This document shows positions 43,713-45,963 of a stretch of 45,963 nt of DNA, piece by piece. This stretch comes from Planctomycetota bacterium (GTDB lineage Bacteria > Planctomycetota > Phycisphaerae > FEN-1346): the NCBI GenBank assembly GCA_030602705.1, contig JAUVZF010000027.1, positions 1 to 45,963 on the forward strand, read 5' to 3'. The position numbers and the translations under genes are program-made. Each line of letters starts with the position of its first letter. Position 1 is the stretch's first letter. Under the pieces are notes generated by a model. The model was not told where the DNA came from, ran no database searches, and worked only from the letters and a program-made list of their open reading frames with translations.

Positions 43713-45404
43713 TCACGGGCCGCCGATGACGCCCGCCGAGAGCAGCCCCCAGATTACAAGCAACAGGCCGAGAGCCGCAATGATGCACGGCGCGATCAAG
43801 CCTATCTGTCGCCCGAGCCACACCGCCGCCTTGCGCGCGCGCGGATGTCGCCGCCGGTCTTGCCCCTCCTCCCCCGCGGCCCGCAGCAGCAGACTTCGAC
43901 GCACGCGCACCGTCAGCAGACCGATCGCCGTCAGCACGGTCGCCAGACCGGCCCCCAGCGCCGCGATCAGGATGATGCCCTCGAAGGTCCTGTGAAGCGA
44001 GAGCGCCAGAAAGTAAATCCACAGCGCGCCCGGACAGGGGACGATGCCACCAGAAAACCCCAGAAAGACCAAACTCTTGACGGTGATAGCCTGATCGCCC
44101 GGTTCTTCCGCTGCAGCGCCCCCGTGCCCGTGGCCATCGTCATGATGGTGAGGAGAATGTTCGTGTGTGTCGTGCCGGTGATCCCCTTCGCCGTGCACGT
44201 GTACGTGGCTGTGGCCGCCAGGACCATGGCTGTGGCCGCCAGGACCGTGGCTGTGGCCGTCAGGACCGTGGTGGTGGCCAAGGAGGCTGCGACCACGAAG
44301 GCGGCCGACAAACTGTGCCAGGCCCAGCAAGACGATCAGCCCGCCCGAGGCAGCCATCACAATCCCGTGGGCCTGCGACGGCACCTCGCCGCCATAGAAG
44401 AGGTGAGTCACGACCGCCAGAACCAGGATGCTCCACGTGTGCGATACGGTGACCACGATACCAAGCAGCACCGCGTGCCATCGCGTGGCTTGCGATCCGA
44501 TCAAGTACGCGGCCGTGATGGTCTTGGCGTGGCCGGGCGCCACCGCGTGCAGCCCGCCGTAGACGTACGCCGCAGCCATGATGACGAGGAACCCCCAAAG
44601 GCTGAACTCCCCCTCGAAGTAGGCCGACGCCCACTGCTGGAAGATGCGCAGGCCAACCATGAACGTGTCGAGTTCAACGCGGCGCGCCGACGGTGCCGGG
44701 GGTTCCTCTCGGGTGGTTCCCACCCCGCCGGCGGCTGCCTCCCCCACGACTTGCCCCGGCACATAGGTGAACTCTATCCGTCGGATCTCCGGGCTGGCCG
44801 GCATGCCGGCGTTCGCGTCGAACTCCGGCTGCTCGACCACCGACGAGGTCAGGATGGTTGTCGCCTCACCGACGATCTCGTAGTGGAAGAACCCGTCATT
44901 GTCGGGAAAAGCCTTCGTCTCAAACGAGACGGTCACCGGCCGACCCGCCGGCACGGTGACCGGCGCGGAGAAGAGCGACCACTGCACGTGATGGTACGGC
45001 ACCACGCGGCAGTCGTCCTCGAGGTCGATCACCGGCGGATAACTCGAGCGCAGCCGTACGCGTTGGCCGTTGACCACCAACACCAGCAGCCGTGCCAGTT
45101 CGCCGTCGATCTCTTTGCCGTAGGCCGTGATTTCGGCTTCCGCGACCTTCCCGTCGCGGTCGAGGTCCATCCGCCGCCGCTGCGTCATCGACGGGAACTC
45201 GTAGTAGCGAAGGAATACCGCAACGTCAATCTTATGCGGCGAAACGCGCACCTGAAACCGGTGCTCGATGCACGACATGTCGATCGGATGACCCAGGGCG
45301 GGCCGGGCCGCGATGCTCCAAAGCAACGCCGCTCCCGCCGTGGCAAGGACCCAGCCTCCTTGCCAAGCCGGCTTTCCATGCTTCCGGTGCTCAACGCCAC
45401 CCAT
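43713..45404 (-). CDS. NicO/RcnA-family nickel-cobalt transporter with large periplasmic N-domain
   Basis: 563 residues. After a signal-like helix (WVLATAGAALLWSIAARPAL) comes a periplasmic domain of about 200 residues containing an EF-hand-like loop DLDRDGKVAEAE. Then a membrane domain with the family motif GGLHAVAPGHAKT, further helices (HAVLLGIVVTVSHTWSILVL, VFLGFSGGIVPCPGALWIYF) and a final helix (IIAALGLLLVIWGLLSAG). A cytoplasmic-type loop of about 60 residues is packed with His (GHHHGPDGHSHGPGGHSHG), as in RcnA and UreH-like proteins. It moves Ni(II) or Co(II) across the inner membrane; direction cannot be told from sequence. GGAGA lies 10 bases before the ATG. Confidence 0.88.
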   Translation of the reverse strand: MGGVEHRKHGKPAWQGGWVLATAGAALLWSIAARPALGHPIDMSCIEHRFQVRVSPHKIDVAVFLRYYEFPSMTQRRRMDLDRDGKVAEAEITAYGKEIDGELARLLVLVVNGQRVRLRSSYPPVIDLEDDCRVVPYHHVQWSLFSAPVTVPAGRPVTVSFETKAFPDNDGFFHYEIVGEATTILTSSVVEQPEFDANAGMPASPEIRRIEFTYVPGQVVGEAAAGGVGTTREEPPAPSARRVELDTFMVGLRIFQQWASAYFEGEFSLWGFLVIMAAAYVYGGLHAVAPGHAKTITAAYLIGSQATRWHAVLLGIVVTVSHTWSILVLAVVTHLFYGGEVPSQAHGIVMAASGGLIVLLGLAQFVGRLRGRSLLGHHHGPDGHSHGPGGHSHGPGGHSHVHVHGEGDHRHDTHEHSPHHHDDGHGHGGAAAEEPGDQAITVKSLVFLGFSGGIVPCPGALWIYFLALSLHRTFEGIILIAALGAGLATVLTAIGLLTVRVRRSLLLRAAGEEGQDRRRHPRARKAAVWLGRQIGLIAPCIIAALGLLLVIWGLLSAGVIGGP

Positions 45405-45730
45405 GCCGTCAACGTCTCCGAAAAGAGCGGCCGGGCCGCCACGGCGCCGGGCAACTCACGCCGTAGTTCAAGACGACACGCAGCGCAGGCGGACCCGTCC
45501 CAGAATAACCAGACAAATCCGTCCTATACAATAAGATGTCCATCGCCGCCAGCGTTTCTTTGGCCGCGCGGATTCAACTCTGAAACGCAACGCCGGTGAG
45601 GACCGTTCTCGCGGCACCTCAAGAGATGTTCGGTATCCCAGGCACTTCCGAGGGCGAGTCTTTAGCAGGTGTCCCACGCGCTGCACGTACGGCGGGTCGT
45701 TTGTGGTCTGACATGCCGTCTACTCCATAA
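45405..45730. other. Intergenic region upstream of the transporter, no gene recognised
   Basis: Over 300 bases. It should contain the promoter of the transporter gene, but I see no convincing boxes and no palindrome that would mark a metal-responsive operator. No open frame resembles a protein. Confidence 0.3.
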
Positions 45731-45961
45731 GACTTACGTCAAATTTCACCTTGCCGAAACCCCCAAATGCGCGCTTTTTTGGCCCCGGAGCCCCGTTTCT
45801 AGGCCGTGAGGGGCGATTTGGCCTCGAATGTTAAGATGGGTAAGGCAAAACGCGCTGGTTTTTGATCCGTTTTTGCGATTTATGTGTCCGTTTTTGTCCG
45901 TTTTTGTTCCGTTTTGTTCCGTTTTTGAGGGGTTTTTGAGGGGGCAAAATTGATGTAAGTC
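45731..45961. mobile_element. Possible MITE with terminal inverted repeats
   Basis: GACTTACGTCAA (45731-45742) and its near-perfect inverse TTGATGTAAGTC (45950-45961), 11 of 12 matching, bound a 231-base AT-rich segment. The inside has repeated TCCGTTTTT and TTCCGTTTT units (45870-45927). No protein is encoded. The right flank is cut by the window edge, so a target-site duplication cannot be seen. Confidence 0.45.
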
Positions 45962-45963
45962 AC

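Noticed and set aside
42909-45599. 896-codon plus-strand frame opposite the transporter and enzyme fragment
   Set aside because: Crosses two genes on the other strand, with composition typical of antisense GC-rich sequence.
45860-45930. Tandem TCCGTTTTT units as a replication origin (DnaA boxes)
   Set aside because: No TTATCCACA-type boxes and no replication genes nearby; the terminal inverted repeats fit a small transposable element better.

Overview
The window is GC-rich DNA from what looks like a Planctomycetota bacterium, probably Phycisphaerae-like (an inference). The signs are an N-terminal LEPR-XLL-type signal (LEARLMLSS) on a 1903-residue surface protein, a PEP-CTERM sorting tail, a type II secretion locus that begins with gspE, and a large secreted glycosidase. 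Almost every real gene lies on the minus strand. Plus-strand open frames of up to 1743 codons are antisense shadows of high-GC genes.

Region 1 (1-975) holds debris: an IS3-family remnant in which the start of orfA is joined to the end of orfB, a stretch with nothing recognisable, and an ArsR-family regulator remnant.

Region 2 (976-23550, read right to left) is a compact type II secretion (T2SS/pseudopilus) operon: gspE-F-G-H-I-J-K-L-M-D plus a lipoprotein gene. Many junctions are 4-base ATGA overlaps or gaps of a few bases. gspL looks like a PilM-PilN fusion, and gspM carries a C-terminal GspC/PilP-like region, which could explain why no separate gspC is seen. The secretin is the most remarkable gene. 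It has about 4062 residues: signal peptide, N0, about 41 tandem N1-type ring-building domains, then a normal secretin barrel. Ordinary GspD has N0 plus three. A four-domain block inside it has been duplicated, and one duplicated domain is interrupted by a fragment of another repeat inserted in inverse orientation without breaking the frame. A giant periplasmic tube, perhaps matched to the enlarged planctomycete periplasm, is the leading hypothesis.

Region 3 (23551-37515) is a mosaic. It holds an operon leader with a tandem repeat and a perfect 17-base inverted repeat, a homoserine-dehydrogenase start fragment abutting a phage portal fragment, a truncated PAS sensor, and the giant surface protein (DUF4347, seven VCBS/FG-GAP repeats, ASPIC/UnbV, beta-helix, four cadherin repeats). 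It continues with a prophage remnant (zinc-ribbon gene and a terminase lacking its ATPase half), a secreted helical-barrel carbohydrate enzyme, a formylglycine-generating-enzyme-like PEP-CTERM gene broken by one frameshift and two in-frame TAG codons, many small palindromes and dispersed repeats, and a frameshifted unknown gene.

Region 4 (37533-45961) carries tRNA-Thr(CGT), a secreted five-bladed-propeller glycosidase-like gene, an alpha-L-rhamnosidase (GH78) with an inserted LamG domain, a truncated carbohydrate-enzyme fragment, a NicO/RcnA-type nickel/cobalt transporter, and a possible MITE ending at the window edge. The glycosidases are plausible clients of an outer-membrane secretion route, but nothing in the sequence proves this.
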